From Frondihabitans sucicola (lineage in GTDB: Bacteria > Actinomycetota > Actinomycetes > Actinomycetales > Microbacteriaceae): a stretch of DNA of 64,000 bases. The DNA lies in NCBI RefSeq assembly GCF_030296615.1, contig NZ_AP027732.1:2857042-2921041 (forward strand). Reading direction: 5' to 3'. Positions within the stretch are counted from its first letter, which is position 1. The number at the start of each line of letters is the position of its first letter. The notes beneath the pieces were generated by a model that did no database searches, was not told the DNA's origin, and worked only from the letters and a program-made list of their open reading frames with translations. Shown here piece after piece: positions 46,718-54,420 of the stretch. The position numbers and the translations under genes were made by a program.

Positions 46718-47956
46718 AACACGGGCGCCCGCTTCCGCAGAATCGATGGGACCTGCTGGACGAGAGCGAACCCGGCGAACCGGCCGCGGTGACGGTCATC
46801 GTCCCGCACTATCGACAACAGGCCGAGCTCGATCGGACCCTCCTCGCCCTTCGACGTCAGGATCATCCGGCCTCACGCCTCGAGATCGTCGTCGTCGATG
46901 ACGGGTCGCCGATACCGCCCACGGTGCCGGACGACGTGATCCTGGTCCGCCAGGAGGATCGCGGCTTTCGACTGGCCGCCGCGCGCAACGCCGGCGCGGC
47001 GGTCGCCTCCGGCTCCGTGCTCTGTTTCCTCGACGCGGACACGTCGCCGGAGCCCTCGTACATCCGCCACCTCAGCCGGCTCCCGGCCCTGTCCTCCGAT
47101 GTCGTCGCCGTCGGACGGCGGAGGCACGCGTCGTTCACGGATGCCGGTATCCGCGGCTCGGCTCTCGTCCAGGACGTCGGGCCGACGGTTGAACTCCCCG
47201 AACCCCGCTGGCTCAGGGATGCGTACGCCTCGTCGCGAAATCTGCTCGAGGTCGACGATCGCAGCTACCGCTTCGTCATCGGAGCGGTCAGTGCCTGCAG
47301 CGCGTCGCTGTTCGCCGAGTCGGGAGGATTCGACGAAGGGTTTGCGAGCTACGGGGGTGAGGACTGGGAGTGGGCGTATCGGGCGTGGCTGCTCGGGGCC
47401 CTGCTCGCCCATGTCCCATTGGCCGTCGCGTGGCACGACGGCCCGGAGTGGGCCGGTCGTCCGGACAGCGCGGCAGGCGACAAGAATGCCGAGACGCTGC
47501 GGCTGGCGAGACTCCTGCCGGTGCCCGGCTCCGGCCCGAAGGGCCTCCGGGGGACTTCGCGGACATCGTCGTGACGGCTCCCGAGGGGCAGGAGAACGCC
47601 GCGTGGTTCATCACCCTCGATTCGGTGTCGAACGAGCTCCCCTCGCGGCCCTGCCGGGTGACTCTCGCTCGATCGAACGGCACCGCCTCGAGATCGACCT
47701 CTTTCGACCCGTCGGAGTCGAGCCCGGAGCGCTTCGCGGGCTGGTGAATCGACTGACGCGGGAGGCTCTCGGCACCTTCGACGTCGTGGGCGAGGACGGC
47801 GCGAGGCTCCTGCGGATCACGTCGCGCCGGGCGAGGGCACGGATCGAACGCTGGGCGGATCCTGCTCTGTTCCCCGCTGTCGTCGAGCGTGTCAGGGGGA
47901 TCACACCCCTGCAGGATCCGCCCGACGTCGAGGCGTACCTCGGCGGGTGGGGCTGA
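46714..47956 (+). CDS. GT2-type glycosyltransferase with C-terminal extension, two -1 frameshifts
   Basis: About 414 residues when one base is added at 47541-47543 and one at 47639-47642. The catalytic GT-A part has VTVIVPHYRQQAELDRTLLA, DDGSPIPPT, the DxD in FLDADTSPEPS and SYGGEDWEWAYRAWLLG. After about residue 285 comes an extension (DFADIVVTAPEGQENAAWFI, then FRPVGVEPGALRGLVNRLTR, RARIERWADPALFPAVVERV) of unknown role, perhaps an acceptor domain. GTG start overlaps the preceding stop (GTGA); an in-frame GTG at 46693 is an alternative. Confidence 0.72.
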
Positions 47957-48100
47957 CCACGAGGCGATCGGCCGGAGGCGCGCCTCACGAGCAGGTGTAG
48001 GCAACTCCGTGGACGTGGCCTGGGTCGGCGCTGCGGGCATTCGGCGACCACGGAGCTCAGGACGAAGCCGACGATCGCCATGCCCGATGGCCGGACCACG

Positions 48101-48130
48101 AAAAAAGACCTAGCGGGTGGAGCCGCTAGG
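48101..48130 (-). terminator. Terminator of tRNA-Asn
   Basis: Eight-bp stem CCTAGCGG/CCGCTAGG (48109-48116, 48123-48130) followed on the minus strand by a run of six T (48101-48106), immediately behind the tRNA. Confidence 0.85.
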
Positions 48131-48136
48131 CCTTCG

Positions 48137-48209
48137 CTCCCCGACTTGGACTCGAACCAAGAACCTGCCGGTTAACAGCCGGCTGCTCTGCCAATTGAGC
48201 TATCGAGGA
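48137..48209 (-). tRNA. tRNA-Asn (anticodon GUU)
   Basis: 73-nt minus-strand cloverleaf: acceptor TCCTCGA with TCGGGGA, D arm AGCTCAATTGGCAGAGC, anticodon loop with GTT inside CCGGCTGTTAACCGG, T arm GGTTCGAGTCC. CCA is not encoded. Confidence 0.96.
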
Positions 48210-48272
48210 ATGTTTCACTGTGTTGAACAGCGACCACAACTGTAGCAAACGTTTTGGGTGGCGTTGAACACG

Positions 48273-48839
48273 TCAGCCCTCGGGGTGGTCGACGCCCGGC
48301 GTCCACTCCTTGCCGGGGACACCCCAGCTCTTCTTCTTGACGACCTTGCTGGCGGCCTTCCAGTGCGGGTGCTCCAGACGGTCGGCGTAGAGAACCCCGT
48401 CGAGGTGGTCGTACTCGTGCTGGAAGATCCGGGCGAGCCAGCCGTGGGCCTCGATCTCGTACGGGTCGCCCTCGAGGTCGACGGCGCGCAGGATCGCCCC
48501 CTCGGCGCGTCGGAGGGGGAACCGCTCGCCCGGGATCGACAGACACCCTTCCGATTCTTCGTCTTCGTCGAGGTCGTCGAGCGTGAGCGGGCTCTGCCAC
48601 AACTCCGGGTTGATCGCGACGCCGCGCCAGGAGGTTCCGTCGTCGTCGACGTACGAGTAGACGAACACGCGGAGCGGCACACCCACCTGCGGGCCGGCCA
48701 GGCCGACGCCGGGAGCGTGGTCCATCGTGTCGAACATGTCGGCGACGAGAGTGCGGAGCGTCTCGTCGAACGCGGTGACCTCGGCAGCGGCCTCGTGGAG
48801 AACGGGCTCGCCGGTGATCTTGATCGGTCGTACTGGCAT
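48273..48839 (-). CDS. def: Peptide deformylase
   Basis: 188 residues with all three deformylase motifs: GVGLAGPQVG (44-53), EGCLSIPG with metal ligand Cys99, and QHEYDHLDG with His141, Glu142 and His145. It removes the formyl group from nascent proteins. The ATG lies six bases behind TAGGCT, so the mRNA is leaderless; this promoter is back to back with that of the DMT gene. Confidence 0.95.
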   Translation of the reverse strand: MPVRPIKITGEPVLHEAAAEVTAFDETLRTLVADMFDTMDHAPGVGLAGPQVGVPLRVFVYSYVDDDGTSWRGVAINPELWQSPLTLDDLDEDEESEGCLSIPGERFPLRRAEGAILRAVDLEGDPYEIEAHGWLARIFQHEYDHLDGVLYADRLEHPHWKAASKVVKKKSWGVPGKEWTPGVDHPEG

Positions 48840-48845
48840 CCACCC

Positions 48846-48851
48846 AGCCTA
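48846..48851 (-). promoter_or_regulatory. -10 box of leaderless promoter for def
   Basis: TAGGCT on the minus strand six bases before the def ATG. Confidence 0.6.
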
Positions 48852-48867
48852 TCCGGGGCCCTCCCGG

Positions 48868-48873
48868 TACCGT
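48868..48873 (+). promoter_or_regulatory. -10 box of leaderless promoter for the DMT gene
   Basis: TACCGT six bases before the GTG at 48880; only 16 bases separate it from the opposite -10 box of def. Confidence 0.6.
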
Positions 48874-48879
48874 GATGAA

Positions 48880-49794
48880 GTGTCCTCGACTCTCAACGAC
48901 CTGACGCAACAGGTATCCCTGACGCCGTATCAGGCGCTGGGGATCCCGATCGCGCTCGTCGGGGCGATGTTCCTGTCCGTGGGGGCACAACTTCAGCACC
49001 GAGGTGTCGCGAAGGTCGAGAAACAGCACGGTGGGTCGTCCAAGGGACTGAACCTGAAGCAGATCCTGCGCCTCGCGGGACGGCCGTCCTGGGTGATCGG
49101 CACCCTGATGTTGGGGCTGGCGGTCGTCTTCCAGCTGACGAGCCTGAGCTTCGCGCCGCTGATCGTCGTTCAGCCGCTCGGAGCGGTCGCGCTGGTGGTG
49201 ACGTCCATCCTGAACTCGCGCACGACGCACCAGCGCCTCGATCGGCAGTCGCGACGCGCGATCCTGTTCTGCGTCGGCGGGGTGGGGCTGTTCGTCACCG
49301 TCGCGGCCTTCACGGCGTCCGAGCCTCGCATCACGACTGCGCAGCTCGTGACGGTGCTGATCATCCTCGCCGTCGTGTTCACGATCCTGCTCGCCGCCTT
49401 CACCCTCTTCAGGCGCAGGATCCGCGCGCTTTTCTACATCCTCGCGGCGGGCTTCCTCTACGGCTTCGTCGCGACGCTCGCCAAAATCGTGATCAACCGG
49501 ATCGAGTCGCACAGCTTCGACCCCCTGACCGTGGTCTGCGTCGTGTTCCTGCTGGCCGCCTCCGTTCTCGGCGGCTACTTCGTGCAGAACGCCTATGCGT
49601 CCGGCCCACCAGACCTCGTCATCGCCGGACTGACGGTCGTCGACCCCATGGTCGCCGTGGGGATCGGTGTCATCGTCCTCGGCGAAGCGTCCCAGGCACC
49701 GTGGTGGGCGGCCGTCTTCTACGTGATCGCCGGAGCCATCGCGATCTACGGCGTGTTCCAACTCGCCAAATACCACCCCGCGTCACGGGCCTGA
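48880..49794 (+). CDS. DMT-superfamily (NIPA/EamA-like) membrane protein
   Basis: 304 residues with about nine to ten hydrophobic segments and internal symmetry: SFAPLIVVQPLGAVALVVTS in the first half and LVIAGLTVVDPMVAVGIGVI in the second are the paired family motifs. Relatives are annotated as DMT multidrug or magnesium (NIPA-type) transporters; the substrate cannot be assigned. GTG start behind TACCGT. An upstream in-frame extension overlaps def and is ignored. Confidence 0.85.
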   Translation: MSSTLNDLTQQVSLTPYQALGIPIALVGAMFLSVGAQLQHRGVAKVEKQHGGSSKGLNLKQILRLAGRPSWVIGTLMLGLAVVFQLTSLSFAPLIVVQPLGAVALVVTSILNSRTTHQRLDRQSRRAILFCVGGVGLFVTVAAFTASEPRITTAQLVTVLIILAVVFTILLAAFTLFRRRIRALFYILAAGFLYGFVATLAKIVINRIESHSFDPLTVVCVVFLLAASVLGGYFVQNAYASGPPDLVIAGLTVVDPMVAVGIGVIVLGEASQAPWWAAVFYVIAGAIAIYGVFQLAKYHPASRA

Positions 49795-49857
49795 GCTAGC
49801 CTGGGGTGACCATCCCGCCCGCCGCCCGACCCCACAAGGTAAGGACGAATCCGCACA

Positions 49858-51210
49858 GTGTCAGCTCCATCGCACGACGACCGCTCCGATTCGCACGACG
49901 ACAGCGCCGTTCCGACGAGTGTCGCCAAGGCTGGCTCGGCACCGCGACCCGATGGGTCGAAGGCTCCGCTGCGCGTCCTCATCGCCGGCGACACGTTCCC
50001 ACCCGATGTCAACGGGGCGGCCAACTTCACGGAGCGACTCGCCGTCGGCCTGGCCGGACGCGGTCACGACGTCCACATCGTGGTCCCCGCGGCGACACGA
50101 CGCCACGGCACCTTCCACGAAGAACACGGTGATGCGACGCTCACCGTCCACCGCCTCAACTCGACCAGGTGGCCGCTGCACGACTGGCTGCGCTTCGCGA
50201 CGCCGTGGACCGTCCAGCGCAACACCCGCCCGATCGTCGACTCCTTCGCGCCCGATGTCGTCCACATCCAGTCGCACATCGTCATCGGCCGGGGCCTCAC
50301 GAAGGTCGCCCGCGATCGCGGCATCCGCGTGATCGCGACCAACCACTTCATGCCCGACAACCTCGTCGACCACGCGCCGCCCATGCCGAAGAAGCTGCTC
50401 GACTGGATCGCCCGCCGAGCCTGGCAAGACTCCGCGAACACCTACAAGCACGCCCAAGCCGTCACCACGCCGACGCGCAAAGCCGCAGGCTACCTCGAAG
50501 CGGCGACCGGCATCCGAGGCGTCTACGCGATCTCCTGCGGCATCGACGCCAGCCACTACGTCGCCCGCCGGGATCGCCCCAAGACCAACCGCATCCTCTT
50601 CGTCGGACGCGTCACCGCAGAGAAGAACATCGACGTCCTCCTCAAAGCGATGACCAAACTCCCCGGCGACCTCGACGCCACGCTGACGATCGTCGGCGGC
50701 GGCGACCTGCTCGGCAAGTTGAAGCAGATGAGCGCCGACCTCGGCCTCGCGGGGCGCGTCACCTTCGCCGGATACCTCTCCGACGACGAGCTCCGACAGA
50801 CCCTCACCGGCAGCACGGTGTTCTGCATGCCCTCGACCGCCGAACTCCAGAGCATCGCCAGCCTCGAAGCCATGGCCTCCGGACTCCCCGTCGTGCTCGC
50901 CGACGCGATGGCGCTGCCCCACCTCATCGACGAAGGCAGCAACGGCTACCTCTTCACCCCCGGCGACGCCGACGACCTCGCGGCCAAACTCACCGCCGTG
51001 CTGACAAAGAGCGACGACGACTACATCGCGATGCGCGAAGCCAGCCTCCACATGATCGAACCCCACGACATCAACCGCACCCTCGACACCTTCGAGAAGC
51101 TGTATCGTGGAGAAAAGGTGGCCCCCAAGCCGCCGACGCCTCCACGCCGGCCGCCAGCCGACCCGAGGCGCGGGGCGGTAGCTCAGCCGGTTAGAGCATC
51201 GGACTCATAA
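49858..51210 (+). CDS. GT4 mannosyltransferase-like (PimB/MgtA group)
   Basis: 450 residues as read. LRVLIAGDTFPPDVNGAANF opens the acceptor domain, IATNHFMPDNLVDHAPP and ISCGIDASHYV the middle, RILFVGRVTAEKNIDVLLKA the donor domain, and MPSTAELQSIASLEAMASGL the GT4 signature. Closest known groups are actinobacterial GT4 enzymes that mannosylate phosphatidylinositol mannosides or glucuronosyl diacylglycerol (PimB/MgtA) at the membrane face. The last 13 codons lie inside the tRNA-Met gene, so the tail AQPVRASDS is tRNA sequence read as protein. GTG start with a weak AAGGA upstream. Confidence 0.82.
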   Translation: MSAPSHDDRSDSHDDSAVPTSVAKAGSAPRPDGSKAPLRVLIAGDTFPPDVNGAANFTERLAVGLAGRGHDVHIVVPAATRRHGTFHEEHGDATLTVHRLNSTRWPLHDWLRFATPWTVQRNTRPIVDSFAPDVVHIQSHIVIGRGLTKVARDRGIRVIATNHFMPDNLVDHAPPMPKKLLDWIARRAWQDSANTYKHAQAVTTPTRKAAGYLEAATGIRGVYAISCGIDASHYVARRDRPKTNRILFVGRVTAEKNIDVLLKAMTKLPGDLDATLTIVGGGDLLGKLKQMSADLGLAGRVTFAGYLSDDELRQTLTGSTVFCMPSTAELQSIASLEAMASGLPVVLADAMALPHLIDEGSNGYLFTPGDADDLAAKLTAVLTKSDDDYIAMREASLHMIEPHDINRTLDTFEKLYRGEKVAPKPPTPPRRPPADPRRGAVAQPVRASDS

Positions 51211-51245
51211 TCCGTCGGTCACGGGTTCAAGTCCCGTCCGCCCTA
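51172..51245 (+). tRNA. tRNA-Met (anticodon CAU)
   Basis: 74-nt cloverleaf: acceptor GGGGCGG with CCGCCCT (first pair G-U), D arm AGCTCAGCCGGTTAGAGC, anticodon loop CTCATAA, T arm ACGGGTTCAAGTCCCGT. Elongator Met is the likely identity; a lysidine-type tRNA-Ile2 has the same anticodon and is not excluded. CCA is not encoded. It overlaps the 3' end of the glycosyltransferase gene by 39 bases. Confidence 0.9.
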
Positions 51246-51350
51246 CGTTGGGTTTGGCGTGTCGATTCGCTGTGCGAAGTCGACGCGGCCGACTCCGGAG
51301 TGCTGGTCTGGCGCCTCGCGGCGCGCGCGTCTCGCTGCGCTCGACGCTGT

Positions 51351-51550
51351 GGCGGGATCGCTTCGCTCACCGCCCGCGGGGTGCGGGTGCTGCGGGGTGG
51401 GGCGGGATCGCTTTGCTCACCGCCCGCGGGGTGGGAGTCCGGGGTGCGGGTGCTGCGGGGTGGGGCGGGATCGCTTCGCTCACCGCCCGCGGGGTGCGGG
51501 TGCTGCGGGGTGGGGCGGGATCGCTTCGCTCAGCGCCCGCGGGGTGCGGG
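51351..51550. repeat. Four tandem copies of a 50-bp hairpin-forming repeat
   Basis: Copies begin with GGCGGGATCG at 51351, 51401, 51464 and 51514; one copy carries a 13-base insertion. Each contains a GGGCGG/CCGCCC-type stem around ATCGCTTCGCTCA. This occupies part of the gene-free stretch 51246-51877 behind tRNA-Met; no convincing gene is found there. Confidence 0.88.
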
Positions 51551-51612
51551 TGAGTGCGGGGCGGGGTGGCTCAGGTGCGGTCTCGCGTGTGCGAGAGGCG
51601 CGCGAGAGGCGT

Positions 51613-51667
51613 GAGATGGCCTGTTCTGTCGGGTTTCGCTGAGGCACGCGACAGATTGGGCCATCTC
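51613..51667. other. Two-stage stem-loop
   Basis: GAGATGGCC (51613-51621) pairs with GGCCATCTC (51659-51667), and inside it CTGTCG (51626-51631) pairs with CGACAG (51649-51654) across a symmetric four-base internal loop, leaving a 17-base apical loop. Confidence 0.7.
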
Positions 51668-51707
51668 GTGGGCAGGCGACGGAAGGCGTGGGCAAGCGAC
51701 GGCAGGC
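51668..51707. repeat. 20-bp tandem duplication
   Basis: Two adjacent 20-base units (51668-51687 and 51688-51707) differing at two positions; further short GCGAGCCAGGC duplications follow. G-rich low-complexity DNA ahead of the sensor kinase gene. Confidence 0.7.
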
Positions 51708-51877
51708 GGACGGGCGCGAGCCAGGCGCGAGCCAGGCGGGAGGGAGGCGCGGGCACCTGTGAGGAGCCCGCGAACGGCACGCGCCGGGCAGCGAGCGGCC
51801 CGCGTACTCCCGCGGGAGTATGCGGGGCGGGCTCGCGGGAGGACTCGGGGAGCGAGCACGGCTGGATAGCATGAAGG

Positions 51878-53133
51878 ATGAGCGAACGGTGGCGGGCGCG
51901 CCTCGACGGGGGCGCGCCGCGGCGCGGGGTCTGGTTCCCCGTGATCCTGACCCTCGTCCTCCAGCTCGCAGGCGTCGTGTTCGCCCTGCACGCCGCCCGG
52001 TTCGGCGCCGGACACAGCGGTTTCGGCCCGAGCCCGCTCGGCCCGGGAGGGCAGGCCGACGAAGGCAGCCCGGGCTCCCCGACCGGCCTCAAGTTCGGAG
52101 TCCCCGCCGGCGTCCCCGTTCTCGTGATCCTGCTCGGGTTCGCCGCATCGTTCGCACTCCTGGCCCGCCGACACCGACCCGGCCAGGTGGCGCTGGCCAC
52201 AGGGCTGCTGTCGGCCTCCGCCATCGCCTTCGGGAGCGGGCCTCCCCTCGCCGCGCTCCCTCTCGCGGTCGCCGTCGTCGCTGGGATCGCACGGGGCGCG
52301 CGCGTCTGGGTGTGGTCGACCCTCGCGGGCCTCGCGCTCGTGGTCCCGCTCGTCGCCTACCTCGTCAGCGGGTCGCCGGTGGCGAGCATCCGCCCGCTCG
52401 TCGTCGCGCTCGTGCTCTGCTTCCTCGTCGGCCTGGGCGAGGTGGTCCGCAACCGTCGCGAACGCTTCCGAGAGATCTCGGGCAGGATCGCGGCGCAGCG
52501 CCGGTCCGAGGCCGAGGCCGAGCGAGTCCGGATAGCGCGTGAGCTGCACGACGTCCTCGCGCACTCGCTCTCGCAGATCAGCGTCCAGGCCGGCGTCGGC
52601 CTCCACCTCTTCGACTCGCAGCCCGACCGTGCCAGGGAAAGCCTCGAGAACATCCGCCTCACCAGCGGGCAGGCGCTCGAGGAGGTGCGCGGGGTGCTCG
52701 GGTTCCTGCGGGGTCAGGGCGATGATCCTGCCCGCTCCCCCGCGCCCGATCTCAGCCGGCTCCCCGCGCTCGTGGCCACGATGACGCGACCCGGGTTCGA
52801 GGCGAGGCTCGACGACTCGCTGCCGTCGAGCGTTCCACCCGCGACGCAGCAGGCGATCTACCGCATCGTGCAGGAGGCCCTGACGAACTCGTCGCGTCAC
52901 GCCCGCGCGACGCGAGTGGTCGTGACCCTGGCTGCTGCCGGCCCGGACTACACCGTGACCATCGTGGACGACGGCCGCGGCGCCGATCCCGACGCGCCGC
53001 CGGCCGCGGGCTCATCGGCATGCGGGAGCGCGCACAACTGCTGGGCGGACACCTCGAGACGGCGTCTCCCGCAGGCGGCGGATTCCGTGTCGAGGCCAGG
53101 ATCCCCGCCGGTCGACCGGGAGCCCCGCGATGA
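51878..53133 (+). CDS. Sensor histidine kinase (HisKA_3/NarX-like), one -1 frameshift
   Basis: 418 residues when one base is restored in the G3 run at 53008-53010 (DAPPAAG joins GLIGMRERAQLLGGHLETA). Five or so hydrophobic segments (about 18-40, 77-96, 103-140, 146-165, 172-190) form the sensor part; phospho-acceptor His224 lies in ARELHDVLAHSLSQISVQAG; the ATPase domain has EALTNSSRHARATRV and DDGRGADP. It ends in an ATGA overlap with its response regulator. Signal unknown. Confidence 0.87.
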
Positions 53134-53792
53134 TCCGCGTCGTGATCGCCGACGACCAACAGCTGATCCGGGCCGGATTCCACGCGCTGCTCGACTCGGA
53201 GGCCGACTTCGACGTCGTGGGCGAGGCATCGACCGGCCGTCAGGCCGTCGACCTGGCGCGTGAGCTGCGGCCGGACGTCCTCCTGATGGACATCCGCATG
53301 CCCGACGGCGACGGGCTCTGGGCGACGTCCGAGATCGTCGGCGACTCCCTGCTCGCGGCGACGCACATCGTGATCGTCACCACCTTCGAGCTGGACGAGT
53401 ACGTCGCGGAGGCGATCCGCGCGGGGGCGAGCGGCTTCCTCGTGAAAGACACCGAACCCGTCGAACTCCTCCGCGCCGTCCGGGTCGCTGCCAGCGGCGA
53501 CGCCCTCCTGTCGCCCGGGGTGACGCGACGGCTCCTGTCACGGATCGCCGGTGGTCTGCGCCCCGCGCGCGACGCCGCCGAGCTCGCAGCTCTGACCGAA
53601 CGGGAACGCGAGGTCCTCACCCTCGTGGGCGAGGGCCTGACCAACTCGGAGATCGGCGCGAGACTCTTCCTGAGCCCGCTCACGGCCAAGACCCACGTCT
53701 CGCGCATCATGACCAAGCTCGACGCCCGCGATCGCGTGCAACTCGTCGTCGTCGCCTACGAGACCGGGCTCGTGCAGCCCGGCTGGCAGTAG
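53130..53792 (+). CDS. NarL/FixJ-type response regulator
   Basis: 220 residues. Receiver domain with acceptor Asp54 in VLLMDIRMPDG and Lys near 106 in FLVKDTEP; LuxR-type helix-turn-helix at the end (LTEREREVLTLVGEGLTNSE, then PLTAKTHVSRIMTKL). Partner of the upstream kinase through a four-base overlap. The following SHOCT gene is a possible target. Confidence 0.95.
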   Translation: MIRVVIADDQQLIRAGFHALLDSEADFDVVGEASTGRQAVDLARELRPDVLLMDIRMPDGDGLWATSEIVGDSLLAATHIVIVTTFELDEYVAEAIRAGASGFLVKDTEPVELLRAVRVAASGDALLSPGVTRRLLSRIAGGLRPARDAAELAALTEREREVLTLVGEGLTNSEIGARLFLSPLTAKTHVSRIMTKLDARDRVQLVVVAYETGLVQPGWQ

Positions 53793-53950
53793 AGCCGCGA
53801 ATCGCAGCCGCCCGGGTGCAGGCTCGACGGGCGCACTGATCCCCCGGAGTACGCGGGATCGCTCTCTCCGGCGGATTCGAGAAGGGCGCAGGATCACGAG
53901 GCTGGTCGTACCGGTCGGCACCCCGTCGACCACCAGCGAAAGGTCTTGCA

Positions 53951-54316
53951 ATGTTCACTGCACTCGGTTCCGTCGGCACCGTCGCAGCCTTCCACCACGG
54001 CTTCGGCCCCTGGGGAGGCGGCGGTTTCGGCTTCGGCTGGTTGTTCCTGGTGATCCCGCTGTTCTGGATCGGCGTCGTCGCGCTCGTCGGATCGCTGTTC
54101 GGGCGTCGCTGGCGTCGGGCGGCCGCGACGCGCGGCTACGGGTACGGCTACGGAGGCCCGTGGGGTGGCCACGGCGGTGCGTTCGCCGGGCCGGTCGCCG
54201 CCGAGCAGACGCTCTCGGAGCGCTTCGCCCGCGGTGACATCGACGAGGTCGAGTACCGCGCCCGCCTGGAGGTGCTGCGGGCCAGCCGGCCCGGGCCTGC
54301 CGGTCCCGCGGCGTAG
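53951..54316 (+). CDS. Small membrane protein with SHOCT domain
   Basis: 121 residues: one hydrophobic segment (about 28-48, GWLFLVIPLFWIGVVALVGS) flanked by glycine-rich stretches, then a C-terminal SHOCT motif (LSERFARGDIDEVEYRARLE). SHOCT proteins are short oligomerisation modules of unknown role, often near stress-response two-component systems, as here. AAAGG lies eight bases before the ATG. Confidence 0.85.
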   Translation: MFTALGSVGTVAAFHHGFGPWGGGGFGFGWLFLVIPLFWIGVVALVGSLFGRRWRRAAATRGYGYGYGGPWGGHGGAFAGPVAAEQTLSERFARGDIDEVEYRARLEVLRASRPGPAGPAA

Positions 54317-54379
54317 GCCCTCGCAGCGGAGAGGCCGGGCTGTAGGCGCCGCGGCGCAGGGCGGGCGGCGCAGGCCCCG

Positions 54380-54409
54380 CGGCCGACGGTGACACTGCGC
54401 CGTCGGCCG
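54380..54409. terminator. Bidirectional terminator hairpin
   Basis: Perfect 10-bp stem (54380-54389 with 54400-54409), 10-base loop, between the convergent SHOCT and dehydrogenase genes. Confidence 0.65.
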
Positions 54410-54420
54410 AGGGACCTCGC

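Noticed and set aside
51351-51550. CRISPR-like array
   Set aside because: Units are contiguous 50-bp tandem repeats with no unique spacers and no cas genes nearby.
51246-51877. Small proteins encoded in the repeat-rich gap after tRNA-Met
   Set aside because: Open frames there are only translations of the GC-rich repeats and are open in several frames; no start signal or conserved pattern is seen.
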